Shown one piece after another: positions 32,931-46,155 of a stretch of DNA of 64,000 bases (positions are counted from its first letter, which is position 1; each line of letters opens with the position of its first letter). A program made the position numbers and the translations under genes. The notes beneath the pieces were generated by a model, which was given only the letters and a program-made list of their open reading frames with translations, had not been told where the DNA came from and did no database searches. The stretch is from Oscarella lobularis. Lineage: Eukaryota; Porifera; Homoscleromorpha; Homosclerophorida; Oscarellidae. Location: contig NC_089191.1 in the NCBI RefSeq assembly GCF_947507565.1, forward strand, positions 992,001 through 1,056,000, written 5' to 3'.

Positions 32931-33937
32931 ATGTCTTTCTGTTTCACGTTGATGGTGTTGGTTTTCTTTCTTCCAAGTTCCCAGTGGCTTGTATTGTCTT
33001 CAAATGAGTGCTCAGGTTCCGCCCGGAGTTTATCCTTGCAGTCATCGGGCCCTACTGTGTGCCTTTCTTTGGACGACTACCTTCAAATACAAGGCGTAGG
33101 CAGCGACGGGAAGCCAGTAAGTTCGATGGACAGCACTTGGTTATGCTATATTAATTTCGCCTGAGCAGACGGACGTCCCAACGCCAACGTCGATGCTTTC
33201 GACTCCCGATCCGGTAAAGCAGTCACAAAACCTTGAACCGGCTCTATGTTATGTTTTTTTTTAAATTAAAATGAAACATCACAGGTAATTTCACGTGGGA
33301 CGCTACTGTACTTGTACATGTCTCCTCTGTGGCTTCACGCTAACGCTAATTTTACGGAAACGCCGTCGTCTGTGTCTGCACAAACAATCGAATTTATTGC
33401 CTCTGGATCGATTACTAACCGTGCGTTATTTAAAGTGAGCTAGCTGCAGTGGTCGTATATGAAAGGGGGGCGAAAGCATGCATTTCTGTACCAAAGGTCC
33501 AATTGATTGAAGCCGGAGTTCTAGACGACGATAAAACCTACTCTCTTCAGATAGCATTTTTCTTCTCGCAACCGGGAGGCGACAGTGATTCAACTCTTCA
33601 AATCTGCGATGATAGGTACTGTGTGGGGTTTCAGTACAGAGATGACAGCAGTTATGGCGTCAAAGCTTGCGGTGGCACTAATGCATTAGATTCATGTATT
33701 TTTAATGAACAAAATTCTGTCGTCGCTTATCCGCAGACTACTAATTGGAACATTCGTCTTGAAATTCGTCCTAATTCTTCAAGTGGGATTACATACGTCG
33801 GAACTAATTCAATGACGTATGAATACAATGGAAAGTTGAAACCGAGTCAAGGACTTCATTTCAAAGTGTGCAGAGAACAAACTGGAGAAAAATTTAAGTA
33901 TCATCTGTTTGAGCTGACCGTGCATTTGATTGAATGA
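32931..33937 (+). CDS. Secreted protein of unknown function
   Basis: Proposed exons: 32931-33116, 33169-33213, 33285-33420, 33450-33937. The start MSFCFTLMVLVFFLPSS is a good signal peptide. A short Ser/Thr/Pro stretch (TDVPTPTSMLSTPDP) follows, then a C-terminal module of ~160 residues with six Cys (ICDDRYCVGF, VKACGGTNALDSCIF, FKVCREQ) and beta-rich character. It matches no family I recognise; a galectin-like or other jelly-roll sandwich is possible but unproved. The third intron would be only 29 nt (33421-33449, GT to AG), yet it is the one junction I find that keeps both flanks in frame. No membrane segment is seen after the signal peptide. Confidence 0.6.
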
Positions 33938-34987
33938 ACATTGCGGTCCTATATGGCTCTACTGTATGTGTACCTGTGACTTTCGTTTCAGTTTTGTCTT
34001 GTACGTCTCCCTGTGCGCTGCTTTTGGTTTGTCCATGTATCTCCTCTATTATCTGTGGTTTGTGTACGTAACGCTGACGTCATTCGCCACTGCTGCGCTA
34101 ACTGCTAGACGGTTCTCAACCTGGACGACGTTAGACTGCCTATTCACAGTATGAACATGCTCAAAGGCGTCTTTTCTCTTCTTCGAAGTGAATCGTAAGC
34201 AATCTGAAAGCCTAAATAGGAATTTTCGTCTAGGCAGCCTCTGGCCTCCGTCTGGCTGTTTGTGGACAGCAGCTTAGCTACAAATGACGGCTTAATGGCA
34301 GTAATAGAACAGAAAGGAGGGGGAAAGGACTCGTAAAGAAGCGAAACACTGGCCTCTTCTTTTCCAGTCACGTGATCTCTTTAGAGCGCTCCCTCCTCCC
34401 ACTCTCTTCCTCTATCTCTTTCTCGCAACGGCATCTAGAGCGTATTTTGTTACTGATTAGTAGACAGGATCCAGCCCTTCAGCTCCGGTCAGGCGACCTG
34501 TCCAGCAAGACCATGCAACCGAAAACTCTACCTTGAAGCAGTCGCTCACGTCTACTCATCAAGTTCACTCAACTGCCTCTTAGGAGCAATGGAGGCGCCA
34601 GCAGATGAAGCAACCGAAAAATCATTCACGTAGTACTAGTACTATTGGAAACTGGACAGAATCCAACCCCCATCCAACATAGAAAAATTATGATTTTCCT
34701 GTGAAGTCTCGCAGAGCCATGAGCCAGGTCACCTCGAAAGGGTCTAGAAACACAATTTGACAAAGCTATTCTCTAGAAACAGAGACACAACAGATTCAGG
34801 TAGTTGAATTCATGCCTAACGAATGTCTCCGTGCATCATCATAAGTACTGCGTGCAAAGCCAGCTTGACAACTAATAATAATGTTCAAAGACTTGTGTCT
34901 GGGCAGAAAGAAACTGTGATCAGCACATACTGAGTCTTAATATTCCACATTGAACTGAATGCAACCGAAGACTCGGCAATGATTTGT
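33938..34987. other. Intergenic region with sequence shared by both chitin synthase 3' flanks
   Basis: No coding exon is visible. The segment ~34170-34700 is similar to ~39940-40370, the 3' flank of the second chitin synthase; both contain, for example, TAGGCAGCCT and AGCTACAAATGACGG-type blocks. It also has a cluster of short A/T runs. The similarity shows that the duplicated unit reached beyond the coding region. Confidence 0.65.
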
Positions 34988-37900
34988 TCACTTTCGGTGG
35001 CAACAGCAGTTTTGATAATTCTCTTGGGGATTCCGTCGTGACAAATAGTGGATCAGTGTTTCGAATCGATTCCATATGCAGGCGAAAAATTGAACGACAA
35101 ACGTAATGCCGTAGACAATTAGAAACATCAAACCGAGTACGTTTGAGTTGCGAACCATGAGCACAGGATGAAGTTGCAATACGGCATTCAGGACAGTCCA
35201 CAGCGTGTTGGCCGTTATAAAAATCCACAGCCAGTAGGAGCGAAGCTTTTCCAGGTTTTCTTCGAGCTTTGTTTCAGCGCTTCTTGGTACTCTCCCTGTT
35301 GTTTCCGCTTCTATGTCGATTTTCTCGGGAAGTTCTAGCCAGAACTTCTCGCAGAGGCCGTTTTCGTCGTCGTTTCTACCATTTTGGTTTCCTTCACCGT
35401 CGCGGTTGCAGTTCTGAATTTCTGCTGCTGTTCCCGTCGTTTGGACGCCGGCGTCTCTGAAACTTTGCGTTTCATCAGGAAGTTCTCGCCAGAGCGTGTC
35501 TTCGTCGTCGTTTCTACCATTTTGGTTTCCATCACCTTCACGGTTGCAGTTCTGCATTTCTGCCGTTTCCGTCATTTGGACGCCGGCGTGTCTAAAACCT
35601 TGCGCTTGGATGCCCACATCTCTAAAACCTTGCGCTTGGACGCCTACGTCTCTAAAACTTTGGACGTCATCGTCTCTAAGAGTTTGGACGCCGGCGTCTT
35701 TACTAAAACAGCAACAGCAGTACTTCCTTAAAATCGCGAGCCCCTCGAGAAAACGACTATACAGTGTTTTGCCGTCATCGTCGCTTTTCGTTGACTTTTC
35801 CCTCGTGCCCCAGGACTGATTCGTAAGATTGCACAAAGCAAACACCATCATTAGAATAAATCCAGACGGCAAGCAGAACAGATATAAAAGCCCCTTGAAA
35901 AGCACAAAGAAATCACTAATGTGCAACAGAGCCGCTATGAAAAAGATGGAAATCATCCCGCCCAAGTACCACGTGCTGTATGCGACAGACGAAAGCTTGT
36001 CTCTGATACTAGAAGAATTTCCAAGGAGCGAAATCGACTCGTGAACAGAAGAGACGTTTGGACGTCCGCCTGGAGGAATTATTATGAGAGGACGAGCTGT
36101 GGGCGCCGACACGCTCTTGAACTGCAGTCCGCTTGCCACCTGAAGGACAACCCCAATGAGGACGCCGGCCATAACAAAGGCAAAGAAAAACGTCAAAACT
36201 TTGGCAACGAAAAGTTGTGTTTTCTCGCAACAATAGAAGCACACCCAAACGTAGAAAAAGATGACTAAGGCGAACACGTAAAGAGACACGATCATTATGA
36301 CGTACCGGTTTTCCGCCACTGACACAAGCGAATATTCAAGACCGACGGCCATGACGAGAAGAATGGTCGAGGGACCAATGATCGTCGAAAGAATGAAGAC
36401 AATTACATAAAAGACAAAGAAAATTTTAAACGCTTCGTTTTTCTTCCATGTCGACCAGGACACTGAGCCTAGGTAAAATATGTTTGCCAACGTTGATGGG
36501 ATCCAGCGACGCCTCTGCCTGTAGAGAATGTCGAAGCTTTCAGGGCATTTCGTTTTGCATTTTGACGACGCGGCGTAGTCTAATAGCGCAGTCTTTGCGT
36601 ATAAGCAGTGTTGAAAGCCAACGATCTTCACCCATGTCCATCTTCAGAAAGTCACTCGCTTCTTTCACGTTTTTGCTGTAGTCCGGCAGAACGGCGGCCA
36701 AAGCTTTGGCGCGAAACACACTGAAGCATCCCGGAGAGCACATCACAGTGCCGAGCACGTGCTCGGCAACCTTTTGGAGCCAGTAACCGGCGGCATACTC
36801 AAACTGCTGATACCATACGACGGGACTATCTCCTACAGGATACACTCGACCCGACACGCTACCCACTTTAGCATCCATGTTCAGGCGATCGAGCAGGATG
36901 TCAACGTCTTCCGGATTAAATTCAACGTCTCCGTCCGTCGTCAAGACGTACGTTTCTTCATGCTTAAGCTTTTCGGACACTTCGTGTGGTTCTCTTCGCA
37001 CCTGATTTCAGCCCGGAAATTGAGGACGTACTGCAAATACATAACTTGACTCCAGCGCTTCTTTTGTTTCCACTTCCTCGTGTTTTTTAAATGAATGACG
37101 ACGGGAAAAGACGGATTGCTATCGTCGTCGCCTTTCAGCAGCACTTTTATCTGCGAGCCGTACGGCAGTTCGTGCCGTGACAGAAGTTTTGCCTCGTTTT
37201 TTTTTAAAACATCAAGAAGGGTCTTTACGAACTCATTGCAGCGACTGGTCTTTTTTTCTATGGCATCATCAAAAAGAATGTGCCACTCAAACTTGTAACT
37301 GCCGACGTTGACGTCTCTGTTTGTTGGCAAATGTTTCTGGTTTTGATACAACTTCTGAATTGACGAGAAGAGTGTCTTTTGCTCATCTCGTGTTTCACGA
37401 TACATGGTGGAGGCGATGATGACAGTTATTTCGTCTTTCATTAGTCTATCTTTATCGGAAAAATCTAGCTTTGTTTTCAGGTTTAGCATAACAGTTTGCC
37501 CTAGAAAAGGACCGTTATAGCACGGGTGTATGAATAAGTCCTCCTCTCTGACAAGTGGATGTGTCGTCAGACGACACGCTGCAATAGTGACAACTGCACA
37601 GAGCTCAGCAATTGCCAAAAAAGTAAGTGCTATTCAAACGAATTTATTCTTCGATTTGTCGCAGTATCTCGCAGCCATGGTCGCATTGAGCGTGCTACAT
37701 GGAAACGACGGATAATGAAGTAGAATAATTGATGCAAGCGAGGCAAAGACAAGAGGCATATAAACTCCAGCAAAATGCATTTTGGTTCGAAATGCAAGCC
37801 AAAGTAGAAGATAGGCGCATAGACTTGAGCCAAGGAGAACGAGAAAAGGTACAACATACTGTAATTCGGTACTGATATCGGGCAAAACAAACCGCTGTCT

Positions 37901-39010
37901 TTTCTGTACGATAAATAGCATCAGAACAGAAAGGCAAACCCAATCACGGAGACAAGCTTTATAACTCCGTTTATAATTCCCGCCATCCATCGCGCCGACC
38001 GCTTTTTTGTTTTAAAGTTTTCGGGACGGGCTGCAAGCTTTTGCAAAGACGGAGACCAGATAAGTGAGAAGGGAAGGGCGGCTGCTAGTACGGCCCACCA
38101 TTCCTGTTCGCGATAATCCACCACGAGAAGAACGGCCGCAGTCCCACCAAGTAAAGCAAAAAGAAAGAGAAGTACTACTCTACCAGGCCGTGACTCAAAC
38201 ACAGCACGGATTGCAGTAGAAAAACATTGTTGATCTCCTTGTTCACGTTCACGTTGGATGTCAGGATTTGTCAAATTTGGCCCGGGCTTTGTTCTTTTTG
38301 ACCTTTGGAACCAGATTGCGTGCCCGAGACTAACTGCAATCGGAACTGGAATGACAACTGATGGTAGAACCGCAATTTCGACAGCAGTTGTCATCTTCGG
38401 AGCAATCACGATAACGAGGGCAGCAACGAAAAGACCCTCTACAATACTGCAAAAAATTCCCTAAGGAGCACATTCAAATTAGCAAAGAGGGCCACACGTG
38501 ATGACGTACACACCCACATACCACAGCAATTTCCCGACACGTCGGCCATGGGTAGGCTATTCCTCTCAACATTGCTAGACCCCGATACGCGCAGCGAAGA
38601 AGATTTAAGGTGTACGGAATGCACACGACGATAAGAAGTAGCCAGAAAACGCCGCCAGACTTCGAACGAACTTCGTCGCCGCCATAGCCAGAGACGTTAG
38701 TACGATTCGTGTCGTTTAGCTCTGAGCCAAACTGCGCCACGAGAACCGCGAACGACACGCGACTTGCCAAAAGAAACACTGTGACGAGAACGAGCAGCAA
38801 AATGCGTGCAATCCACTGACAGGTGACATCTCCCATACAGGAACAGGAACAACAAGAGAAGCGTGTGGTATCGTCATGATCGGTCTCTGCCTCCGCATTT
38901 CCAATGAGACGTGTACCCTCATGATGCTGGTTTGAGGACGAGTCCTCTGTTAGCTCTCTCCTACATTCACTGTGAGTTGTAGACTCCGTACTTCCGTACG
39001 ACGATGCCAT
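34988..39010 (-). pseudogene. Chitin synthase pseudogene (copy A)
   Basis: Full-length relative of the intact copy at 40.6-44.5 kb, with the same single intron near the N-terminus (38461-38521). It retains the catalytic blocks TVIIASTMYRE, TTDGDVEF, VWYQQFEYAAGYWLQK, EDRWLSTL and RQRRRWIPSTLANI, but they lie in different frames. Lesions against copy B: a net 5-nt change near 37,925-37,975; an in-frame TGA at 37634-37636; a further shift near 36,960-37,015, just before TYVLTTDGD; and one extra base near 36,575-36,595, between EDRWL and QRRRW. Four separate lesions make sequencing error unlikely. Conserved catalytic residues imply that function was lost recently. The C-terminal loop carries VGVQ-type repeats not aligned with those of copy B. 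Confidence 0.82.
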
Positions 39011-40631
39011 TAATTTTCACAAGTGGGGAGCTAGCTAGGGTCGATATGACAAATCAGAGTCGATGCAGGCGTACAAACATGACTCAACAGCGCGGGGGAC
39101 TGTTAGAGTGGGGGGCGTCTATTCTAGGTAAAAGGGCGGACGAACCGTGCACGGCTCCTTTAGCCTGCACTCAGGGAGATCAAGTCTATTTGTCCCCGGC
39201 TCCTTTGCAGCGGCCATATGGAGAAGGCGGGCAATCGGCGCGCATTTGCGCGCGAGCGAAGCGGCGACGAATGGGGCGATTTTTCCGGTTAGGCCAATTA
39301 TAGATCAAAGATCGCGAATTATTGAAATGACGAGAGATCACGCTGAACCCTCGTGAGAGAGGTCGCTGCATGCGCTGCATCAGGCGTGTCAGTCGTTTGC
39401 GGTCAGATTGCCCGTGCTGTTAGACTCGTGCTGTTGTTGTGTCGGTTGTTGCTGTGGATTGTACGCATGCGTCCTGGGAAAGAGACTCTTCGAAAGCGTT
39501 AGAGTCTAGGCGCAAGCGTTCGTGCCATGTATCTGATTGTTCCGAAGCTGACGCCACTGAGAGTACGAGAACGAACCGTTCGGTATCTAAATTCATGGTC
39601 TGATTAACTATTACAGCGTAGCGACGAGCTCTACTGCAGCCATTTGTGAAGAGCTACTAATGACGGCTCGCTAGCAAGCAAAACAAGACTCGAAAAGGCG
39701 AGGGAAGCCTTAGTTCTCCAGCGTCACGTGATCCCTTTGTCTTGTTCCGAATCCCTCGGGGTCTTTAGAGGAGTCTTATTTTGTTCACATACAAGCCTTC
39801 TCTTTGTTTAGAGCTGCCCGTGTGACGCTTGACTTTACCCCACGGGGAAGGGGGATTCTTTTGGGATCGAGGGAGTGCACGTGCTTCTTACGTCACCTAC
39901 GCGCTGCGTACCCTTGTCAGTGTTCTGAGGATTGTTCTCTTCTTCGAAGTGAATCTGAAATCCCAATAGGAATTTCTGTGTAGGCAGCCTTTGGCCTCAG
40001 TCTGGCAGCTTGTAAACAGCAGCATAGCTACAAATGACCGCTAGATCGCAGTAATAGAACGGAAAGGACTCGTACTGAAGTGAAGAACTGCCATTTCTCG
40101 TCCAGTGACGAGATCTCCTAGCCGGCCACCTGACCATGAGCGATCCCTCTCGCTTCCTACCTCCACTCTTTTCCTCTTTCTTTCTTTCTTGCAACAGGAC
40201 ATAGAGCGTTCAGCAGGTTCTCTTTGTATTTCGTTAGTCAACTTTGCAGTCAATTCGCTTCAGCCCTCCTGTAGGAGAAATGGAGGCGCCAGCAGCTGAA
40301 GTAACCTAATAATCATTCCTAGTACTAGTAGTATTGGAACTGGACAGACTCCAACGCTCGTTCATCTTAGAAAAGTAAAAATTTTCCTTTGGGGTCTGGC
40401 ATGAGTCAGGTTGCTTCGAATGGTCTACAGAGACCCAGTCTGACAAAGCTATATACGGAGTCACAACGGATTCAGGTACAGTATTTGAATTCGTTCTAAC
40501 AACTGCGTGCAAGGCGAGCTTGACAACTATAAAAATGGTAAACAACGTACAAAGACTCGTGTCTGAGCAAAAAACTGTGAACAGCACATACAGTACTACT
40601 AAATGCAGCGAAAGACTCTTCAAGGATTCGT
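39011..40631. repeat. Duplicated spacer, copy 1 (between the chitin synthases)
   Basis: Non-coding stretch of 1.6 kb. From ~39265 it reads GGGGCGATTTTTCCGGTTAG and continues with similarity to ~44840-45260 and ~47880-48350, so it is one of three related spacers. Shared blocks include AGATCAAAGATC, GCTGCATCAGGCG-like stretches and GCTGACGCCACTGAGAG. From ~39940 on, the sequence instead matches the 3' flank of chitin synthase copy A (~34170-34700). The junction of the two homologies, near 39,930, probably marks a duplication breakpoint. Confidence 0.75.
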
Positions 40632-43600
40632 TCAGTTTTGGTTGCAACCGCAGCGACAGCGGTCGAACAAACTCTCTTGGGGATTCCGTCGTGACAAATA
40701 GTGAATCAGCGTTTCAAATCGATTCCATACGCAGGCGAAAAATTGGAGGGTAAACGTAATGCCGTAGACAAGCAGAAAGGTTGAACCGAGGGCGTTCGAA
40801 CTGCGTACTGCGAGCCCAGGATGGACTTCCACAACGACCATCAGAACCGTCCACAGCGTGTTGGCCGCTGTGAAAAGCCACAGCCAGTATGAACGAAGCT
40901 TCTTCAGGTTTTCCTTGAGCTTTGCTTGAGCCTTTGATGAAGCTTCTTCCGTGGCTGTTTGCGTCATTTGAGCGTTATTGACTTTCACATCGACGCTCTC
41001 GGGGAGTTCATTCCAAAATGTCAACTCTTCGTCTTCAAGCTCTTCAGTCGATATGTCTGTCAAAATCTCTTTGTACTCATCTTCATTGCCAACCTGTTCC
41101 ATAGCTTCTTCTACTTGTGTGCCGGTCTCTCCTTCTTCTATCGTGGCTGTTTGGACGCCGATATTTCTCACGAGCTGAAGCTCTTTGTACTCATCTTCAT
41201 TGCCAACCTGTTCTTCTACTTGTATGCCGGTCTCTCTGTTTTCTATCGTGACTGTTTGGACGCCGACATTTTCCGCGTCTATCCGTCTGACGTTATTTAT
41301 GTCTTGAAAGCAGAAACAGCAATACTTTCTTAGTACAGCCAACCCTTCGAGGAAACGGACATTAAGTGTTTTGCCGTCATTTTCACTTTGCTTTGACTTT
41401 TCCCTCGTGCCCCACGACTGACTTGTAAGGTTGCACAGGGCGAACACTGTCAAGAGAATATATCCAGACGGCAAGCAGAACAGATACAAAAGCCCCTTGA
41501 AAAGCACGAAGGAATCACTGATGTGCAGCAGAGCCGCCACGACAAAAATAGAAATCATCCCTCCTACGTACCAGATGGGAATAGCGACAGACGAAAGCTT
41601 GTCGCCGATTTTAGAAGAAGAGTTGCCGAGTAGCGAAATCGATTCGCGAACAGAAGAGACGTTTGGGCTACCGCCGCCGGGAGGAATTATTATAAAAGGA
41701 TGATCCGTAGGCGTCACGCCATTGAACTGCAGTCCGTGTATCACCTGAAGAATGACCCCAATGAGGACGGCTCCCATAACAGAAGCGAATAAAAATGTCA
41801 AAACTTTACCCACTAAAAGTTGAGTATCTCGACAGCAATAGAAGCACACCCACACGTAGAAGAGACAAATAAAGGCGAAAACGGTGAGAGAGGCTATCAG
41901 CACGACGTACCGGTTATCTTCCGTTGATAAAAGTGAATACTCAAGGCCGGCAGCCATGACGAGAAGAATCGTCGCTGGACCAATCATCGTCGAGAAAATG
42001 AAAATCATCATGTATATAAGGAAGAAAAAGGTAAAAGATTCGTTACTCTTCAAAGTCGGCCATGACACTGAACCAAGGTGAAATATGTTTGCCAACGTCG
42101 ACGGGATCCAGCGACGCCTCTGCGTGTAGAAGTCGTCGAAGCTTTCAGGGCATTTTGTTATGCATTTTGACGACGCAGCGTAGTCCAATTTCCAGCCTTT
42201 GCGTATGAGTAGCGTCGAGAGCCAACGATCTTCACCCATGTCCATCTTCAGGAAGTCGCTTGCTTCGTCGACGTTTTTACTGTACTCCGGCAACACTTCT
42301 CTCAAAGCTTTGGCTCGAAACGCGCTGAAGCAGCCCGGAGAGCACATGACGGTGCCGAACACGTGCTCGGCGACTTTTTGAAGCCAGTAACCGGCCGCGT
42401 ACTCGAACTGCTGATACCAAACGACGAGGCCGCTCCCTTCCGGATACACTCGACCGGACACGCCTCCCACTCTCTCGTCCATGTTCAGGCGATCGAGAAG
42501 AATCTCAACATCTTCCGGCTCAAATTGGACATCGCCGTCCGTTGTCAAAACGTATGTTTTGTCAAGTTTATTCAAACCAGAGTTACAGAAAAAATTGAGG
42601 ACGTATTGCATGTACATGACCTGACTCCAGCGCTTCTTTTGTTTCCACTTGGTCGTATCTTTTAGGTGAATGACGACAGGGAAATTTGAATTGCCACCGC
42701 TACCGCCTCCAAGCTCAACTTTTATTTGCAAGCCGTACGGGAGCACATGCTTCGACTTAAGAGTTGCATTTTTTTCTTTGAAAATTTCTAGCAGTGTCTT
42801 CACGTAGCTATTGATGCAATCGTTGCTACCTTTCTTTCTTGTAGCATTGTCAAACCAAATGTGCCACTGGAATTGGTAGTCTGTGTTTTCCTTTGGCAAG
42901 CGTTTCTGTTTCTCATAAATCCTTTGAATTGATTTGAAGAGCGTTTTTTGTTCGTCTTGCGATTCCTTGTACATGGTAGAGGCGATGATAACAGTGACTT
43001 TTTCCTTTTCTGATTCCTTGTGATCAGAAAAATTCATTTTTGTTTTTAGGTTCAGAAGAAGGGTTTCTCCCACAAAAGGACCGGTATACCACGGCTGTAT
43101 AAACAACTTCTCTTCCCTGATAAGCGCATACGTCTTTAAACGTTCGTTTGCATAAATGAGAATCACCAAGAGCTCAAACAATTGTAGTAAAACGAGACCA
43201 GCAAAGTCAGTAGCACTGATTTTGGCGCAATACTTCTCGTCGATGGCGTTAAAAGTATCGTCTTTGAAATTGCACGTAATCAAAAAACCAAGTGACGCCG
43301 CTGACGAAGCAAGAAGAGGAAAATAAAATCCGAAGAATTGCATTTGCAGTCTAAGAGAAAGCCATGATAGAAGATAGGCACCAAGACTTGAGCCAACGGC
43401 AACGACAAATGGTGCAACATATTGCAATTCGCTACTGATGAAGGACAAAGCAGATATCGGCCTATTATGCAAATTAGTCCGCAGTGCCACAGCAGACACA
43501 ATCACGATGACAAGCTTAGACAAACCGTTTATAATGCCCGTCATCCATCTTGGCGACTGCCGCCGTTCCTCACTATCATTGCCGTGATTTTCTCTTTCCC

Positions 43601-44539
43601 CGAGTGTCCACGTCTGTAAAGACGGCGACCAGATAACTGAGAATATTGCAGCTATCACCCACCATTTTAATCGGCCGAGGAAGAGGAGACAAACGATCGG
43701 CAAACCAATTATGAACGACAACACCGTGAACGTCGAGACTTCTTTAGTTGGAGTGCAAATTTTAGTGGACTGGTCTCCACTTTGATCCTCTTCATTTAGA
43801 GGTTGTCTTTCCTCAGCGGTACTCGGAACGCTACTCGGAACGCTGTCTCTACTACTAAGCCTCTTACGAAAACTGTTCACAAGTGTGAGAAAAACCGGAA
43901 ATAGAATGACAAGCGACGGTAGAACTACAACTTCTGCAATACTTGCCGCTTTCGGAGCAATCACATAAACGAAAGTTGCAACTAAGAAGCCCTCTGCGGC
44001 ACTGAAGAGAAGTCCCTGCGGAACACAACAATGAGCGCCACACGTGATGACCTGCACCCACGTACCACCAAAACTTTGCGCCACTCTGGCCACGAGTAGG
44101 CTATTCCTCTAAACATCGCCAGACCCCTATACGTGCAACGAACAAGACTGAGGGCGTACGGTACGCATACGGCGATAAGAAGTAGCCAGAAAACGTCGTC
44201 AGACTGCAAACGAACCTCGGCTTTAGAGACGTCAGTGCCATTCGTGTCGTTTTGATCAAAGCCAAACTGGGCGACGAGAATCGCGAACGACAGGCGATTT
44301 GCACAAAGCGATGCCGTGACAATAACGAACAGCAGAATGCGCGTAATCCAATGGCAGGTACAGGACCATGAAGGGGCCACACGCCGCCCTTGTTGTTTAT
44401 GATTATGATTGGCCGGCCTTTGCTGTTTTGACGTCGAGGCCGCCCTTTGCTGTTCTGACGTCGAGTCCGCCCTTTGCTGTTCTGTCGTCGAGCCGCCTGG
44501 TTGCGTCATTTCCGTTTGATTGGACATGCTGGCGGCCAT
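40632..44539 (-). CDS. Chitin synthase (animal type, intact copy B)
   Basis: Two exons, 44539-44066 and 44015-40632, 1,285 residues from MAASMSNQTEM. The enzyme polymerises GlcNAc from UDP-GlcNAc into chitin and extrudes it through the plasma membrane. Several N-terminal membrane segments come first. The GT2 core follows: TVIIASTMYKE, the WKQKKRWSQVMYMQYVL block, TTDGDVQFEP, WYQQFEYAAGYWLQKVAEHV, CSPGCFSAFRAKAL, EDRWLSTLL (near residue 750) and QRRRWIPSTLANI (near 790). A SWGTRE motif, typical of animal chitin synthases, lies after the next membrane cluster. A ~130-residue polar loop with NVGVQT/NIGVQT repeats precedes the last two membrane segments. All catalytic residues look intact. Copy A, just downstream, is its broken paralogue. 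Confidence 0.93.
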
Positions 44540-46155
44540 CCCATCAGAGAGTCGGCGATGACGATTTCACTATAACTTCACCACGTACGTACAGGTGCCG
44601 CGGGAGGCGTTGATATGACCACTCAGAGCCGATGTAGGGACTAAAATTCGCAGCAGGATAGCAGACTTAGTGGGAGGCTCTAGTTCCAGGTAAAAGGGAG
44701 GGCGTTTCGCGGAACCGCACTCTTCTTCTTGGCACTGCCTGGACCGACGGAGACCATTTTAATCACGGGCCTATTGTTCTGAACAGCCGCCCCTTCCTCT
44801 CCATATTGCCGCTACAAGGAGACCGAGACGAAGAGTCGACGTACGAGACGATTTTTCCGGTTAGCCTAATATAGATCAAAGATCGCCGAATTATTGAAAT
44901 GACAAGCGATCACGCTTGAACCCTCGTGAAAGAGGTCGCTGCACGCGCTGCATCAGGCGTGCCAGTCGTTGCAATCAGATTGCCGGTGCTGTTTGTTGTC
45001 TCGGCTGTTGTGTTGTGCGGATTATACGCATGCGTCCTGAAAAGGAGACTCCTCGAAAGTGTTCGAGTGTTGGCGCAGGCATTCGTGCCTTGCCTAGCTA
45101 TGCTGTATTTCGAAGCTGACGACTGAGAGGACGAGATCGAACCCTATGGTCTACACACTTTTGCAGTGCTACATGCTATACAGCAGCCGTTTGTAAAGAA
45201 CTACGAGTGACAGATCTCTAGCAAGCGAAACAAGACTCGAAAAGACGGGGAAGCCCTAGTTTTCCGAAGTCACGTGATCCCTTTGTTGTCTCGACCCATG
45301 TGAGATTTGCTTAGCAGATTGACGTATCATTTTTTTGATGTTTTATTTTGAATGCAGGGATAGTGTGCTTGCCAGCAACAGTGCGATTTCTACGGCGTTA
45401 TCACGACGTGGACTCCAGTAAGTAAGAATTGCTGGTACACTGGTAGACGCTTTACGCTTTCTGCCAAATTAAATACGTTCAGCTGATCTATGATGGCGTG
45501 GCCAGACCCCTTTCGGCTTCCTCGTAGAAGGGAAACTTGCGTTAGTCACGTGATCCGTTATTAGCTGTGCAGGCGAGAGCTCAAAATCCTCTCTGGGTCT
45601 TTAGAGGATAGGCCGAAAAGTTCCCCCAGTTGCGTCTGCGTTAGAATCAAGACCAACGCGTTATTGATTTTATTAGACGGTGTAGATGTCAGAGAGTGGG
45701 TGGGGCTCGTGCTTCTTGACGGAATGTTCTTATTTTTGTTTACATGCAAGCCTTCTCTTTGTTTAGAGTCGCACGTCCGCGTGACTGTCGTGACCGACTT
45801 CGCGTGGCGCTGTCTAATACGAGCCAATGCCGTACCGGTACGTCGACTTCCTCGTCCGGCGGCACTTTATTCCATGTTGCTTTTCGATAGAGAGTTTGGA
45901 ATGAGAAAACAGAAAGGATACAGATTCCCGAATGTATGAATAGGAGAAAGGTCAGACATGGGAGGGGGGTTTTATGGTGACCGATCAAGGGCGTGCGTTT
46001 GTCAGAAAATAGATCATCGTTACCTTGGGAATAGCCATTCGGGTTTCCTTGTTTTCATCACCACAATCGCGCGTGGCGCTCTCGTGATCCGTCGCATTTT
46101 GATTGGTTTCCCTACGCCGTGGGGTCTTTATCGCACTCGGGGAGACTCGCTGGAC
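44540..46155. repeat. Duplicated spacer, copy 2 (chitin synthase / short cadherin head-to-head)
   Basis: Non-coding, 1.6 kb, between two divergent starts. From ~44841 (CGATTTTTCCGGTTAG) to the cadherin start it is similar to ~47880-49228, with matching blocks such as CACGTGATCC, TTTGTTTACATGCAA and CGTCGACTTCCTCGTCCGGC. The part next to the chitin synthase start (44540-44840) instead resembles 39011-39260, upstream of copy A. It must carry the promoters of both genes; I cannot delimit them. Confidence 0.75.

Noticed and set aside
37634-37636. TGA in chitin synthase copy A as selenocysteine or recoded codon
   Set aside because: The family has no selenocysteine there, copy B is a sense codon in that region, and three frameshifts elsewhere show decay. 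Other genes in the window use TGA as a stop.
45561-45939. Short frames in the spacer upstream of the short cadherin gene
   Set aside because: They have no known motifs and are not conserved as frames in the related spacer at 48.6-49.0 kb.
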